Positions 7,135 through 16,545 of a stretch of DNA of 64,000 nt are shown piece after piece. The position numbers and the translations under genes are program-made. Under the pieces are notes generated by a model. It saw nothing but the letters and a program-made list of their open reading frames with translations, had not been told where the DNA came from and made no database searches. Position 1 is the stretch's first letter. Each line of letters begins with the position of its first letter. Location of the stretch: contig NZ_QTJY01000003.1 of assembly GCF_003703975.1 (NCBI RefSeq), forward strand, positions 186,001 through 250,000. Direction: 5' to 3'. This stretch comes from Larkinella soli (lineage in GTDB: Bacteria; Bacteroidota; Bacteroidia; Cytophagales; Spirosomataceae).

Positions 7135-8457
7135 ATGAGACAGTTACGATGGCAAACGAGCCTCCTCCTGTTGCTGACCGGCTGGACCGCCCGGGCGCAG
7201 GACCTGACGCTCGACCAACTGGTGGACCGGGCGCTGAAGAATAACCTGAGCGTTCAGACGGCCCGGCTCGACGAGGCCGGAACCGAGGCCCGGATTCGGG
7301 AGGTGAAGGCCGGTGCGCTGCCTCAGGTGAATCTGAGCGGGGACTACCGTCGCTACGCCAAAATACCCGGTCAGGTCGTACCGGCTTCCATCTTCGGCGG
7401 GCCGGAGGGCAGCTACCAGACCCTGGCGTTCGGGCTTCCCTACAATCTCTCCACCACGATTCAGGCTTCGCAGGTTCTGTACAACCCGTCCGTGGGGCTG
7501 GGCCTGAAAGCCGCCCGTATCGGCCAGGATGCGGCCTCGCTCCAGACCCTGAAAACGAAGGAGGACGTCGCCTATAACGTGACCGCCACCTATTACAACC
7601 TCCAGGCGACCGTCCAGCAGATGACTTTCCTCCGCAGCAACCTCGAATCCGTCGACCGGCTGATCCGCATCACCGAACTGCTTCGGCAGAACCAGCTGGC
7701 CCAGGGCATCGACGTCAACCGGCTTCAGATCAGCCGCACGACCTCCGCCACCCAGATCGAGTCCGTGCAGGCGAACTATAACCAGTTGCTGAACCTCCTG
7801 AAATACCTGACCGGCACTCCGCAGTCGGATTCCCTCCGGGTGCAGGTTACCCTGCCCGAATCGGCCCCGGCCCCGCTTCACTCCCAGGCGGAAACCGCCG
7901 GCCGGACCGACCTCCTGCTCCTCGACCGTCAGAAACTCCTGAACGAAATCGGCCAGCGAAACGTCCGGGCCGGGTTTATTCCTACGGTGGCCGCCTACGG
8001 CGTCGCCAACAGTACGTTTTTCGGCATCGGCGGGGAGAACGGCATCCTGAAGAACGTGCCGGGCTACTGGTTCGGACTGCAACTGAACTGGAACCTCTTC
8101 GACGGGCTGGCCCGCAAATCCCGGCTCCAGCAGCAGCGGATCGAAAACGGAAAAATCACCCTGCAGCAGCAGCAGGTCCGGGAGTCGATGGCCATGGAAA
8201 TCACCAACGCCCGCAACCGGTTTCTGGTCGAACAGCAGAACCTGGCGGCCGGCCGCGACCAGGTGACCCTGGCCGAAAAAGTATACGGCCGCGCCCAGCT
8301 TCAGTTCAAGGAAGGCATGGTTTCGCTGACCGAAATCATTCAGGCCGAGAATTCACTTCGTGAAGCACAGAACAATTACCTCAATACCCTGATCCGGCTC
8401 CGCACCGCCGAACTGGACTGGAAAAAAGCCACCGGCACGCTCGTTGCCAATTCCTGA
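7135..8457 (+). CDS. TolC-family outer membrane efflux protein
   Basis: The 440-residue protein has a signal peptide (cleavage near ARAQ, residue 22) and begins the mature region with DLTLDQLVDRALKNNLSVQTARL, typical of outer-membrane efflux factors. It has the internal duplication expected of the family, with long Gln-rich coiled-coil stretches (about 270-420) and the EGMVSLTEIIQAENSLREAQNNYL motif near the end. It would form the outer-membrane exit duct for the adaptor and pump encoded next. It is the first gene of the efflux operon, with 24 bp to the adaptor gene. Confidence 0.92.
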   Translation: MRQLRWQTSLLLLLTGWTARAQDLTLDQLVDRALKNNLSVQTARLDEAGTEARIREVKAGALPQVNLSGDYRRYAKIPGQVVPASIFGGPEGSYQTLAFGLPYNLSTTIQASQVLYNPSVGLGLKAARIGQDAASLQTLKTKEDVAYNVTATYYNLQATVQQMTFLRSNLESVDRLIRITELLRQNQLAQGIDVNRLQISRTTSATQIESVQANYNQLLNLLKYLTGTPQSDSLRVQVTLPESAPAPLHSQAETAGRTDLLLLDRQKLLNEIGQRNVRAGFIPTVAAYGVANSTFFGIGGENGILKNVPGYWFGLQLNWNLFDGLARKSRLQQQRIENGKITLQQQQVRESMAMEITNARNRFLVEQQNLAAGRDQVTLAEKVYGRAQLQFKEGMVSLTEIIQAENSLREAQNNYLNTLIRLRTAELDWKKATGTLVANS

Positions 8458-8481
8458 TCAACATCCAAGATAACATACCCC

Positions 8482-9531
8482 ATGAAACGCATTTATGTCA
8501 TACTTGCGCTGTTAGGCACATTTGGCCTGATGGCCTGGAAACTCCTCGACAATCAGGAGAAAGTAGCCGAAAAAGTGTACCGCCCTGATCCGAACCGCAA
8601 AGTAGGGGTCCGGACGACGGCCGCCGGGGTCCGCAACCTCGCCGAAGAGGGCCGCTTCCTGGGTTCGTTTATACCCAACCGTGAGATCGAAATCCGGCCC
8701 CAGGCCGGCGGTGAAGTCGTTCAGCTGCCCATCGAGGAAGGCCAGTCGGTCGGCGCGGGGCGGCTCATCGCCAAACTCGACGACGAGCAGCTGCACTACC
8801 AGCTCGAAGCGCTGGAGGTGAACGTGGAAGGCTACCGCAACGACCTCAAACGTTATGAGGCCCTCGTCAAAGGCGACGCCACTCCGGCCGTCAACCTCGA
8901 AAAAACCGGCCTCAGCATCCGGGCCACCGAAGCGCAGATGAAGCAGCTGCAGAAACAGATCCGCAACACGACCATCACGGCCCCCTTCTCCGGCATCGTC
9001 ACCGAAAAGCTGGTGGAAAAAGGCTCGGTGGTTTCGCCCGGAACGCCCATCGCCAAAATTACGGACATCTCTACCCTGAAGCTGGTCGTCAGCGTCCCGG
9101 AGAAGGCCGTCAACCGGTTCCGGGTCGGGCAGCGGATTCCCGTGCAGACCGAAGTGTATCCGGACATTCCCCTAACCGGCCGCGTGACGATGATCGGGGT
9201 GCAGGGCGATGCCTCGCATAATTACCCGGTGGAAATCACGGTCGAAAATTCTCCGGCCCACCCGCTGAAGGGCGGTATGTACGGTTCGGTCGCCAATACC
9301 GGCGAAGGGAAAGGCCGGGCGCTGGCGGTTCCCCGTCAGGCACTTGTCGGTTCGACCCGGCAGCCGCAGGTTTTCGTGGTCGAAGACGGTAAGGCCGTCC
9401 TGCGGAAAGTCGCCATCGGGGCCGCCACCAACGACTACTACGAGATCACGGACGGGCTGAAAGCCGGTGAGCAGGTCGTCACGAGCGGCCAGATCAACCT
9501 CCGGAACGGCACGCCGGTCGTCGCCCAGTAA
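8482..9531 (+). CDS. RND efflux periplasmic adaptor (membrane fusion protein)
   Basis: The 349-residue HlyD/AcrA-like adaptor has an uncleaved-looking N-terminal membrane helix (residues 4-22) and no lipobox cysteine. The lipoyl-type halves are visible at EIRPQAGGEVVQLPIEEGQSVGAG and TITAPFSGIVTEKLVEKGSVVSPGTPI, separated by a short coiled coil. The C-terminal beta-barrel and membrane-proximal regions follow (LAVPRQALVG, GLKAGEQVVTSG). It links the inner-membrane pump to the TolC-like duct. Spacing is 24 bp on both sides. Confidence 0.92.
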   Translation: MKRIYVILALLGTFGLMAWKLLDNQEKVAEKVYRPDPNRKVGVRTTAAGVRNLAEEGRFLGSFIPNREIEIRPQAGGEVVQLPIEEGQSVGAGRLIAKLDDEQLHYQLEALEVNVEGYRNDLKRYEALVKGDATPAVNLEKTGLSIRATEAQMKQLQKQIRNTTITAPFSGIVTEKLVEKGSVVSPGTPIAKITDISTLKLVVSVPEKAVNRFRVGQRIPVQTEVYPDIPLTGRVTMIGVQGDASHNYPVEITVENSPAHPLKGGMYGSVANTGEGKGRALAVPRQALVGSTRQPQVFVVEDGKAVLRKVAIGAATNDYYEITDGLKAGEQVVTSGQINLRNGTPVVAQ

Positions 9532-9555
9532 TCCACCCATTCAACTACCTGAGTT

Positions 9556-12500
9556 ATGAAATTTGTTGAAACGATCATCCGACGGCCTTCCCTCATCATC
9601 GTTCTGTTTTCGGTGCTGACGCTGGGCGGTCTGTTCTCCTACCGGCTGCTGAGCTACGAGCTGCTGCCGGAGTTCTCGGTACCCATCGTGACCATCACGA
9701 CCCCCTACCCTGGCGCGGCCCCCTCGGAAGTCGAATCCGAGGTGAGCAAAAAGATTGAGGATGCGGTGTCCGGCCTGGACAACATCGACGACATCATGTC
9801 CAAGTCGCTGGAGAATGCCTCCATCGTGATCGTCCAGTTCAAACCGGGCACCGACCTCGACAAGGCGCTGGAAGATGCGCAGCGGGACGTCAACAACGTC
9901 CTGAGCGATCTGCCCGAAGACGCCGAGGCACCGAGCCTGTCCAAGATTTCGCCCAGCGACCAGCCCATCATGCAGCTGCTGGCGACGTCCAGCCTGCCTA
10001 ACGAAGTGTTCTACCAGCAGGTGGAAGACAAGTACCTGCCGGTATTGCAGCAGATTCCGGGCGTGGCCGAGATCACGATGGTGGGGGGCGAAAAACGCGA
10101 AATCCGCGTCAACGTCAACGACGATAAGCTGAACCACTACGGACTTTCGCTGCTTCAGGTAACGCAGGCCATCAACCAGGCCAACATCGAATTTCCGACC
10201 GGCAAGGTGAAAAGCCCCACGGAGCAGCTGACGCTGAAGCTCGCCGGCAAATTCTCGTCCCTCGACGACATCCGGAACCTCGTCGTACTGACCCCGCCCG
10301 ACGGCAGCCCGATTCGGGTGGGCGACGTAGCCGACATTACCGACGGGCTGGCCGAAACCGAGAGCATCAGCCGGTACAACGGCAGCAACGGCATCGGGCT
10401 GTTCGTGAAGAAGCAGTCCGACGCCAACGCGGTGGAAATCAGCCGCCAGATGCAGGAGAAGCTGTCCCGGATCGAAACCGAAAACGCAAAGGACAAGGTG
10501 CATTTCGCCGTCGCCTACGACAGCAGCACCTTCACGCTGGAGTCGGTCGAAGCCGTCACGCACGACCTGGTTCTGGCCGTGGTGCTGGTGGCTGCGGTCA
10601 TGCTGCTGTTCCTGCACAGTTTCCGCAACGCCCTGATGGTGATGGTTTCGGTGCCGGCTTCGCTGGTGTCGGCCTTCCTGTTCATGTACGTCATGGGCTA
10701 TTCGCTCAACCTGATGACGCTGCTGGCCCTGTCGCTGGTGATCGGGATCCTGGTCGACGACTCCATCGTGGTGCTCGAAAACATCCAGCGGCACATGGAG
10801 ATGGGCAAAAACCGCTGGCAGGCCACGCTCGACGGCGTCAGTGAGATCGGTTTCGCGGCCGTCGCCATCACGCTGGTGATCGTGGTCGTGTTCGTGCCGA
10901 TCACTTTGGTCAGTTCGGTCATCGCCGACCTGCTGCGGCAGTTCTCGCTGACGGTGGCCTTCACGACGATGGTCAGTCTGCTGGTGAGCTTCACCCTGAC
11001 GCCCTGGCTGACCTCCCGGCTGGCCCGCGTCGAACACCTGAACCCCCGAAATCCGTTCCAGGCCTTTCTGCTCTGGTTCGAAAAACAGCTTAACCGCCTG
11101 ACGCAGGGGTACCGCAGCAGCCTCGGCTGGGTGCTGAACCACAAGCTGGTGTTTAGCGGGATTCTGGTCGGCCTGTTCGTCGCCACCGGCTGGATCATGA
11201 GCCTCGGCATCGTCGGGCAGGAATTTGTGGCCCAGGGCGATCAGGGTAAGTTTCTGCTCACCCTGAAGCTGGATAAGAGTGCATCGCTGCAACAGAACAA
11301 CCTCGTTTCGCGTCAGGTTGAAGACTACCTGCGGAAAAAGCCGGAGGTCCGGACCCTCTTCGCCAACGTGGGCGGAGCCAGCACCGGCCTTAACAGCACC
11401 GGACAGGGGGAAACCAACCGCACGGAACTGACCGTCGAGCTGGCCCCGGCCACCGAACGGCCCGGGCAGGTGCCGACCGAAAATTATATGATCGACGTCC
11501 GAAAAGAACTGGAGCAGCGTTTCGCCGGGATCGAGTTTTCCTCCTCCATCGTGGGGATGGTCAACTCGGGTTCCGCACCGATCGAGATGTTTCTCAGCGG
11601 GGATGACCTGAACCAGGTGCTGCCCGAAGCGGAGAAGCTGGCCGACCGCCTTCGGAAAACCCCGGGCGCCAACGACGTTCACGTCTCGGTGGAAGCCGGA
11701 AACCCGGAAGTGCGGGTCCAGATCGACCGGGAAAAAATGGCGAAACTGGGCCTGACGATTCAGACCGTCGGGGCCACCCTTCAAAACGCCTTCGCGGGCA
11801 ACGACGACTCCAAATACCGGGAAGCCGGGGAAGAATACAAGATTCGGGTCATGCTGGACGCGTTCGACCGGAAAGATCCGGAGGAGGTGGGAAGGATCAC
11901 CTTCTTCAGCCCGCTCGCCAACCGGCCGGTCCGGCTGGCCGAGTTTGCCGACATCACCCTCGACAACGGCCCCTCGGTGCTGGAACGCAAAAACCGCCGG
12001 ACCTCCGTGACGGTGACGGCCAACACCCTCGGCCTCGGGTCGGGAACGCTGGTCAATACCATCAACGCCGATCTGGTGAAGAACCCGCTGCCGGCCGGGG
12101 TCACCCTGATCTGGGGCGGTGACGCCAAAAACCAGGCCGAAGGCTTCGGCTCGCTCGGTCTGGCCATGCTGGCGGCCCTGATCCTGGTCTACTTCATCAT
12201 GGTGCTGCTCTACGACAGTTTCATCTACCCGTTCGTGGTGCTGTTCTCGATCCCCGTGGCCGTGATCGGGGCGCTGATCGCCCTGAGCCTGTCCATGTCC
12301 AGCTTCAGCATCTTCGCCATGCTCGGTCTGCTGATGCTGATTGGTCTGGTGGTGAAAAATGCCATCCTGATCGTCGACTTCGCCAATCAGCTGAAAGCCA
12401 GGGGCGTCTACTACCGGGATGCGGTATTGCAGGCTGGAGAGGAACGTCTGCGGCCGATCCTGATGACGACCATTGCGATGGTGATCGGGATGGTGCCGAT

Positions 12501-12696
12501 TGCGATGGCGTCGGGGGCCGGCTCCGAGTGGAAAAACTCGCTGGCGTGGGTGCTGATCGGCGGTCTGACCAGTTCGATGATCCTGACCGTCTTTCTGGTT
12601 CCGATGGTCTATTACCTCGTCGACCGCCTGGCCGAACGGTTCCGGCGGTCCAGAACCCGAAAACCGGCCGAAGAGCCGGTCATTCTTGAAGCCTGA
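9556..12696 (+). CDS. RND-family efflux transporter permease (HAE1-like)
   Basis: This 1046-residue inner-membrane pump starts with the family-typical FVETIIRRPSLIIVLFSVLTLGG and has two periplasmic loops, twelve predicted membrane helices and the proton-relay helix LLALSLVIGILVDDSIVVLENI with paired aspartates. The second half carries the matching SSFSIFAMLGLLMLIGLVVKNAILIVDFANQL. The length is standard. The substrate cannot be read from the sequence. It forms a tripartite system with the two preceding genes. Unusually, an ACP gene follows after 5 bp. Confidence 0.94.
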   Translation: MKFVETIIRRPSLIIVLFSVLTLGGLFSYRLLSYELLPEFSVPIVTITTPYPGAAPSEVESEVSKKIEDAVSGLDNIDDIMSKSLENASIVIVQFKPGTDLDKALEDAQRDVNNVLSDLPEDAEAPSLSKISPSDQPIMQLLATSSLPNEVFYQQVEDKYLPVLQQIPGVAEITMVGGEKREIRVNVNDDKLNHYGLSLLQVTQAINQANIEFPTGKVKSPTEQLTLKLAGKFSSLDDIRNLVVLTPPDGSPIRVGDVADITDGLAETESISRYNGSNGIGLFVKKQSDANAVEISRQMQEKLSRIETENAKDKVHFAVAYDSSTFTLESVEAVTHDLVLAVVLVAAVMLLFLHSFRNALMVMVSVPASLVSAFLFMYVMGYSLNLMTLLALSLVIGILVDDSIVVLENIQRHMEMGKNRWQATLDGVSEIGFAAVAITLVIVVVFVPITLVSSVIADLLRQFSLTVAFTTMVSLLVSFTLTPWLTSRLARVEHLNPRNPFQAFLLWFEKQLNRLTQGYRSSLGWVLNHKLVFSGILVGLFVATGWIMSLGIVGQEFVAQGDQGKFLLTLKLDKSASLQQNNLVSRQVEDYLRKKPEVRTLFANVGGASTGLNSTGQGETNRTELTVELAPATERPGQVPTENYMIDVRKELEQRFAGIEFSSSIVGMVNSGSAPIEMFLSGDDLNQVLPEAEKLADRLRKTPGANDVHVSVEAGNPEVRVQIDREKMAKLGLTIQTVGATLQNAFAGNDDSKYREAGEEYKIRVMLDAFDRKDPEEVGRITFFSPLANRPVRLAEFADITLDNGPSVLERKNRRTSVTVTANTLGLGSGTLVNTINADLVKNPLPAGVTLIWGGDAKNQAEGFGSLGLAMLAALILVYFIMVLLYDSFIYPFVVLFSIPVAVIGALIALSLSMSSFSIFAMLGLLMLIGLVVKNAILIVDFANQLKARGVYYRDAVLQAGEERLRPILMTTIAMVIGMVPIAMASGAGSEWKNSLAWVLIGGLTSSMILTVFLVPMVYYLVDRLAERFRRSRTRKPAEEPVILEA

Positions 12697-12701
12697 TTCT
12701 C

Positions 12702-12938
12702 ATGGAAACACAAACACAGATTGCCACCCTTCTGGCGGAGCTGACCGGCGTGTCGGCTTCCGCCATCACCCCGGAGGCCCACCTCGTCCGGGACCTCGGC
12801 CTCGACAGCCTCGATACCGTCGACCTGATCATGCAGCTTGAACAGACGTTCGGCATCTCGATTCCCGACCAGGATTATCCCCGCTTAATGACCGTCCGGG
12901 CCATCGGGGAATACCTGCACGAGTGGCAGGCCGTCTGA
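12702..12938 (+). CDS. Acyl carrier protein-like protein closing the RND operon
   Basis: This 78-residue protein has the ACP fold signature, with the phosphopantetheine attachment serine Ser36 in RDLGLDSLDTVDLIMQLEQ. The helix II recognition residues are well conserved, so it should be a functional carrier. It starts 5 bp after the pump stop codon and is almost certainly cotranscribed with it. No fatty-acid or polyketide synthesis gene is nearby. Housekeeping AcpP genes normally sit beside fabF, so this looks like a specialised carrier, perhaps linked to lipid export or membrane repair. That role is inference. Confidence 0.85.
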   Translation: METQTQIATLLAELTGVSASAITPEAHLVRDLGLDSLDTVDLIMQLEQTFGISIPDQDYPRLMTVRAIGEYLHEWQAV

Positions 12939-12949
12939 CCGAAACCGTT

Positions 12950-14107
12950 TTATTTCTTCATCCGGCTTCGGTATTCGATGGGCGTACAGCCTTTTGCCTG
13001 CCGGAACTGCCGGGCGATGTTCTTGCTGTCGGACAGACCCATGTCGAGGGCGATCTCGAACACCGTCTGATCGGTTTCGAGCAGCTTCCGGGTGAATTTT
13101 TCCATCCGCAGGTTGAAGATGTACTTGTAGATGGGGTAGCCGGTAATGTCCTGAAACCGCTTTTCGAGCGCCCGCCGGGACAGCGGCACCTGCCGTACCA
13201 CCTCGTCGACCTGAAGGTTCCTGTCGACGTTCTGGTGGATGAATTTCAGCGTGGATGCGATGTAATCGTCGTGGGTGGCGTAGATGTCGGTCGACTGGCG
13301 GGTAATCACCTGCAGGGGGTTCACGATGATGTCGTAAAAGTCGTGGACCCCGTGCCGGATCATGTGATCGAGCAGCCGGGCCGCATCGTAGCCGCCCTTC
13401 TCGGCGTTCTGGACGATGCTCGACAGGGGCGGGTCCGACAGTTCGCAGATCAGCTCGTCGTTGTCGACGCCCAGCACCGCCACCTCCTCCGGGATCCGGA
13501 TGCCCGAATGCCGGCAGGCTTCCGTAATATGCTGCCCCTGCCGGTCGTCGCAGGCCATGATGGCGACCGGTTTGGGCAGCGACTGCAGCCACTGACTGAG
13601 GGCGCTGGGTTTATAGTACCACAACTCGCTCGACCGGTCGGTCAGGTGTTCGAAAAAATGAACCGGGTAGCTCATGCCCCGGATGCGCTGCTCAAATCCC
13701 TCTCCCCGCTCCCGCGACCAGACGATGTCCCGGAAACCGTAAAAGGCGAAGTTCTTGAAGCCTTTTTTCAGGAAGTAATCGGCCGCCATCGCCCCGGCTT
13801 CCCGGTGCGCGCCGGTGATGTTCGGAATTTCGGTAAACCGCTCGTTGAAGTCCTGCGCGATGACCGGAATGCCGGCCTCGACGAACTTGCCGATGTTCCG
13901 GTCGTTGTAGAGCTGCCCGATGATGCCGTCGGCTTCCCACTCCTGCGCCCATTTCAGAATCCCGTCGATGCCGATGGTTTCCCGGTAATAGAGCGGCATC
14001 CGGCAGAACACCCAGGGGCCGTGTTCGCGCGAATACCGGGTGATGCCCTTGAGCAGGCTCTTGCTGTATTCCTCCGCAAAGTCGATCAGCAGGATGATTT
14101 TATACAT
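12950..14107 (-). CDS. XylR-type AraC-family transcriptional regulator with sugar-binding domain
   Basis: The 385-residue protein combines a periplasmic-binding-protein-like sensor (about residues 1-270, with VAVLGVDNDELICELSDPPLSSI typical of LacI/XylR effector domains) and a C-terminal double HTH of AraC type (VPLSRRALEKRFQDITG and ALDMGLSDSKNIARQFRQAKGCTPIEYR). XylR-type proteins respond to a free sugar. It follows the DUF2652 gene by 11 bp on the same strand and ends facing the ACP gene. Its targets could be the sugar genes to the right, but no binding site was identified. Confidence 0.88.
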   Translation of the reverse strand: MYKIILLIDFAEEYSKSLLKGITRYSREHGPWVFCRMPLYYRETIGIDGILKWAQEWEADGIIGQLYNDRNIGKFVEAGIPVIAQDFNERFTEIPNITGAHREAGAMAADYFLKKGFKNFAFYGFRDIVWSRERGEGFEQRIRGMSYPVHFFEHLTDRSSELWYYKPSALSQWLQSLPKPVAIMACDDRQGQHITEACRHSGIRIPEEVAVLGVDNDELICELSDPPLSSIVQNAEKGGYDAARLLDHMIRHGVHDFYDIIVNPLQVITRQSTDIYATHDDYIASTLKFIHQNVDRNLQVDEVVRQVPLSRRALEKRFQDITGYPIYKYIFNLRMEKFTRKLLETDQTVFEIALDMGLSDSKNIARQFRQAKGCTPIEYRSRMKK

Positions 14108-14118
14108 AATTACGGTGG

Positions 14119-15207
14119 TCAGGCAGTCCCCGGCGGACCGGATGACGCGAAATTCTTCTCACAAAACGTTTTGAGTTGCACCGCCGTGTCCTGCAGCTGC
14201 CGGAAAAGCGCGGTGCGGTCCTGATCCGGCCATGCGGTATCCCCGGCATTGAGAAACCGGGCGGCAAAGCCGCACAGTCGTTCCTCCTGATTCCGGAAAA
14301 CGTATTCGAAGATCAGGGAAAGGTCCTGCTCCTCGATCCGCCAGTTCTCCGCATACAGGATTCCTTCCTCCGAAATCGTCATCCGTACCGGGGATACCAG
14401 GGCCTGAAAGGTATCGAACCGGAGCAGGTGCCGGCTTCCGATAAATACCTCCGGTCGGTCCTGCCCCACCTCCCGAAGGCCGGGCACCCAGTCGGAACGG
14501 GCGGCCATGTTCGCGACGACCATGTAGACTTCCTGAAAGGGAGCCTGTATCGGCAGCTCAAGGTAGGAGGTCGAATCCGTCGAAGCATAACCGGGCGGTT
14601 CGGGCGGTTTCGGAACGAGCCGGCGGGCTTCGCTGAGCAGGGAAAAGCGGTAATGGACCCGGCCCAGGGAGGCATACTCGTCGAAGGACCGGCTCCATTC
14701 GGCATGTTCGGTCGAGTCGGCGGCCTGCTCCAGCAGTTTTTCCGTCACCAGCAGGTATTCAGTATGTCCGATGTTGTTTTTCAGCAACCGGTGGGCGACG
14801 ATCATATCCGGCCCCGAATGTTTGACGAACTTCCCGACTTTAATTTCGGCCAGCGGGCCATGGTGAACGACGAATTTCAGCGAGAGGTTGATGATCGCCT
14901 GGCAGGCTCCGCAGGGGCAGATGGTATACTGCTGTAGCCAGGCCCGCCGGAAATGGAACGCATTGAAGATTTTAAGGCAGGTCTCCTGAATTTTTTCGCG
15001 GGTAGGGGCCGGCCCTTTCCGGAGCAGCAGGACGGCATCGCCCTCGATCTCGGACACCTCATACTCATCACCGACGGCTTCCAGCATGGCGTCCATCAGC
15101 AGATTGATGGCATGCGAGGCATGGCTGAGTTCGTTGGTCGTCATGAACTCAGTGAAGCCGCTGATGTCCGGGATCAGAATCGTTGCAAGTGTTTCAGCCA
15201 TAGCCAT
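14119..15207 (-). CDS. DUF2652 protein: nucleotide-cyclase-like domain plus SRPBCC-like domain
   Basis: The 362-residue protein starts with a class III cyclase-like fold: ATILIPDISGFTEFM with the first metal-type aspartate, and SEIEGDAVLLLRKG. DUF2652 proteins share this topology, but catalysis has not been established as far as I know. A Cys-rich segment ICPCGACQAI follows. The C-terminal 170 residues (from about YLELPIQAPFQEVYMVVANMAARSDWVPGLREV) look like a START/SRPBCC lipid-binding cup. It lies 11 bp upstream of the XylR-type gene. Its function is unknown; a ligand-sensing role is possible. Confidence 0.7.
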   Translation of the reverse strand: MAMAETLATILIPDISGFTEFMTTNELSHASHAINLLMDAMLEAVGDEYEVSEIEGDAVLLLRKGPAPTREKIQETCLKIFNAFHFRRAWLQQYTICPCGACQAIINLSLKFVVHHGPLAEIKVGKFVKHSGPDMIVAHRLLKNNIGHTEYLLVTEKLLEQAADSTEHAEWSRSFDEYASLGRVHYRFSLLSEARRLVPKPPEPPGYASTDSTSYLELPIQAPFQEVYMVVANMAARSDWVPGLREVGQDRPEVFIGSRHLLRFDTFQALVSPVRMTISEEGILYAENWRIEEQDLSLIFEYVFRNQEERLCGFAARFLNAGDTAWPDQDRTALFRQLQDTAVQLKTFCEKNFASSGPPGTA

Positions 15208-15294
15208 TCGGAGAGAAGTACCTGACTAAGTTACGGAAAATCAGAGGCCTACAAAATGCCTCTTCCCTTTTCACCCGACCGGCTCATCCCTTCC

Positions 15295-16545
15295 CTACGC
15301 AAATAGTTCCTTCAGTTTCGTCACGGTTTTGTTGTTCACCAGGGGCTTGGCCCAGAGACCGATGCTGAGAATATACCCCAGCGTCAGCAGTAGAAACAGC
15401 AGGGCCGTCCGCAGGCCCGTCAGCTCGGCCAGCCCGCCGATGATCAGCGGCACGACGGCGCCCCCGGCGATGCCGGTGCAGAGGATACCGGAGAAGGTGC
15501 CGTGATGATGCGGGACGGAGTTGAGGGCCAGCGACACCACGATGGACCACATCACCGATGCGAAAAAACCGGTGGCCGGAAAGGCGATCAGCGCTACCTC
15601 CCGGCTGCCGAATAAACCCGCCAGCAGGGACAGAATGGCCCCTACCGTAAACAGGACCAGCACCCGCCGGCTGTCGGCGACCTTCAGCAGCAGCAGCCCG
15701 AGCAGGCAGCCGATGGTCAGCAGGCCCCAGAACCACGAAATGACCGTGGCCCCGGTCGTGGCCGGATCGACGCCGTGGTAGGTCTGGAGAAACTTCGACG
15801 TCCAGTTGGCGATGCCCTGCTCGGTGCCGACGTAGGAGAATATGCCGAGGAAAAACAGCCAGACCGTGCGGCTGTCCAGCAGCTCCCGGAAAGCCCGGCC
15901 GGTGTCGATGCGTTCGTCCTCCTTCAGTTCCACCTCAGGAAACCGCACCAGCCGCACCACCACCACCATCAGCAGGGCGATGACGGCAAACACCCAGTAG
16001 AGCGAGACCCATTTCAGCGTCGGCGGTACCAGCCGGTCGAACAGTCGCATCAGCGGAGACGGATCGCCGGAATGGACGTGCCGCACAAGGTAGCTGTACA
16101 GCAGCGGACTCAGGAAGGAGGCCCCGCCGAAAAACAGCTGGGCCAGCACGGAATTAAAGGCGAAATGCTCCTCCCCGCCGGCCACCCGCAGCAGCGGGTT
16201 GATTACCACCTGAAGCATGGCCATGCCGATGCCGATCAGGAACAGGGACACCAGCGCCACCGCAAAACCGGGAACGAGGGCAAACAGCAGCGCCCCGCAG
16301 AAGGCCAGCAGAAAGGCCCACCACAGCACCCGCTTCTCGCGGTATTTCTCGACCAGCACCCCCGCCGGAATGGACATGACGCCGTAGGCCACGAAGAAGG
16401 CAAACGGCAGAAACCCCGCCAGCCCGATGCTCAGGCGGAAGCCCGCGATGAGGTCGGGAATGATCGGCCCCAGGATGTTCGTCAGGAACGAGATGACGAA
16501 GAAAATCAGCAGAATCAGAAGGACAATCAGCGGACTCCGGTTCAT
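15295..16545 (-). CDS. MFS sugar transporter (FucP/NagP-like family)
   Basis: The 416-residue protein has about twelve hydrophobic segments and an N terminus typical of the fucose/glucose-galactose type MFS family (FVISFLTNILGPIIPDLIAGFRLS, YGVMSIPAGVLVEKYREKRVLWW). The start codon overlaps the stop of the ROK kinase gene by 4 bp, so the two are translationally coupled. With the GH20 enzyme upstream, import of N-acetylhexosamine is the likely role, as for NagP-type transporters. The sequence alone does not prove specificity. Confidence 0.85.
   Translation of the reverse strand: MNRSPLIVLLILLIFFVISFLTNILGPIIPDLIAGFRLSIGLAGFLPFAFFVAYGVMSIPAGVLVEKYREKRVLWWAFLLAFCGALLFALVPGFAVALVSLFLIGIGMAMLQVVINPLLRVAGGEEHFAFNSVLAQLFFGGASFLSPLLYSYLVRHVHSGDPSPLMRLFDRLVPPTLKWVSLYWVFAVIALLMVVVVRLVRFPEVELKEDERIDTGRAFRELLDSRTVWLFFLGIFSYVGTEQGIANWTSKFLQTYHGVDPATTGATVISWFWGLLTIGCLLGLLLLKVADSRRVLVLFTVGAILSLLAGLFGSREVALIAFPATGFFASVMWSIVVSLALNSVPHHHGTFSGILCTGIAGGAVVPLIIGGLAELTGLRTALLFLLLTLGYILSIGLWAKPLVNNKTVTKLKELFA

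Noticed and set aside
9541-11784. A 747-codon open frame on the minus strand opposite the RND pump gene
   Set aside because: It lies entirely antisense to a clear RND permease, has His/Gln/Arg-rich low-complexity sequence and no domain; it is a GC-rich shadow frame.
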